DNA of 64,000 nucleotides, from assembly GCF_963666545.1 (NCBI RefSeq), contig NZ_OY762899.1:4034365-4098364 (forward strand). The letters are read 5' to 3'. Of this stretch, positions 63,433 to 64,000 are shown piece by piece (position 1 is the stretch's first letter; the number at the start of each line of letters is the position of its first letter). The notes below the pieces were generated by a model, which was given only the letters and a program-made list of their open reading frames with translations, searched no databases and was not told the DNA's origin. Source of the DNA: an uncultured Bacteroides sp. (GTDB lineage: Bacteria; Bacteroidota; Bacteroidia; Bacteroidales; Bacteroidaceae). Both the position numbers and the translations under genes were made by a program.

Positions 63433-64000
63433 ATGAAAAAGGTATTATTTATATTGGCCGTGTTGTGTACGGCTCTGTGGAGCTGTAGCTCCCTGGATTT
63501 AAGTGATGTAGGATACGGTGATGGTGACCGTTTGAAATCTTCTGCAGTGAAAGAAGTATTATATGCTGCAGATAGTTGCTGGAAGGCTGATTATCAAGGA
63601 CACGAGTTTTACTTCAAATTCCATAAAAATGGGACTGTGACGTTGGATTCTGATTTCTTGGAGCAGGAGGTGGTAGGAAACACGACTTTTGCTACCAAAG
63701 GGGTCACGGTAGAACTCACTATGGATCAGTGCGATGTGCACCTTCAAAACCTAGGTGATGAATTCGTTGACACTAAGTTTATCATTTCTGAGATCCCGGC
63801 AGAAGGAGGAGTGCAAAAATTGTTTTTGTCGGGAGAAGCTTCAGGTAATGTGATAGAATTGCAGCCTACTACCAAGGTATATATTGAAGGTCAGGTAGCT
63901 TCAAAAGCAGACTTTACGGATCTTTTTGCAAAAAACTTGCTGGATAATCAAGTGATTTGTGATGCTTCCGGTAAGTTGATTGCTTATTATGGACTGATTT
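63433..64000 (+). CDS. Lipoprotein, DUF4302-like (3' end outside window)
   Basis: The frame is open from ATG 63433 to the window end (189 residues). Lipobox LWSC (Cys18). The following region (SSAVKEVLYAADSCWKADYQ, YFKFHKNGTVTL) resembles the DUF4302 start, where a short helix is followed by a beta meander. It lies 25 bp after the metallopeptidase gene and belongs to the same operon. Family assignment is tentative. Confidence 0.6.
   Translation, partial: MKKVLFILAVLCTALWSCSSLDLSDVGYGDGDRLKSSAVKEVLYAADSCWKADYQGHEFYFKFHKNGTVTLDSDFLEQEVVGNTTFATKGVTVELTMDQCDVHLQNLGDEFVDTKFIISEIPAEGGVQKLFLSGEASGNVIELQPTTKVYIEGQVASKADFTDLFAKNLLDNQVICDASGKLIAYYGLI

Overview
The window comes from a Bacteroides-type genome (phylum Bacteroidota). 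It is AT-rich and carries two SusC/SusD pairs, a hybrid two-component regulator and many lipoproteins with a Cys lipobox. Shine-Dalgarno sequences are mostly absent, and several upstream regions carry the Bacteroides -33 TTTG / -7 TAnnTTTG promoter type. I cannot name the species from sequence alone.

Layout. (1) 1-20.7 kb, + strand: a glucuronoxylan utilisation locus. It has a SusC (5' end outside the window), a SusD, a DUF1735-type surface lipoprotein, a GH10 xylanase lipoprotein with a carbohydrate-binding insert, and a decayed susD remnant. A second run follows: GH115, acetylesterase, GPH-type symporter, second GH10, GH43, GH8 and GH67, then uxuA from its own promoter. Together these cut xylan at the surface, remove methylglucuronic acid and acetyl groups in the periplasm, import xylo-oligosaccharides and pass the uronate towards mannonate metabolism. 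(2) 20.9-27.7 kb, - strand: a housekeeping run transcribed ruvX-def-TPR protein-thrS-infC-rpmI-rplT. (3) 27.8-36.5 kb, + strand: a YjbH-like outer-membrane protein, a DUF3869-type lipoprotein, an OmpA porin preceded by a strongly foldable leader, and a TonB receptor-MFS transporter-hemN operon that looks like porphyrin or haem-precursor salvage. (4) 36.5-41.3 kb, - strand: xpt, iorB, iorA, mltG and a secreted nuclease. (5) 41.4-51.4 kb: an accessory, partly decayed region. It holds a frameshifted small gene, a HigBA toxin-antitoxin pair, an IS5 transposase remnant, decayed coding pieces, a DUF2971 protein, a hydrolase, a ComEC-like metallo-beta-lactamase-fold protein, a hypoxanthine-DNA glycosylase, a possible MazF-fold protein, a multi-hairpin element, a nonsense-mutated small gene and an integrase pseudogene next to tRNA-Thr(CGT). 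(6) 51.4-52.7 kb: a gene-poor stretch full of inverted and direct repeats, with a likely small RNA and a 26-codon ORF. (7) 52.7-64 kb, + strand: a second SusC/D locus with an HTCS regulator whose kinase part is degenerate, a SusC, a SusD, a zinc-metallopeptidase-like lipoprotein and the start of another lipoprotein (runs off the window).

Most interesting: the haem-precursor operon (31.8-36.5 kb), the structured leader before the OmpA porin (about 30.27-30.44 kb), the promoter-plus-terminator small RNA (51.78-51.85 kb) with the palindromic array and small ORF beside it, the multi-hairpin element at 49.58-49.73 kb, and the kinase-degenerate HTCS.
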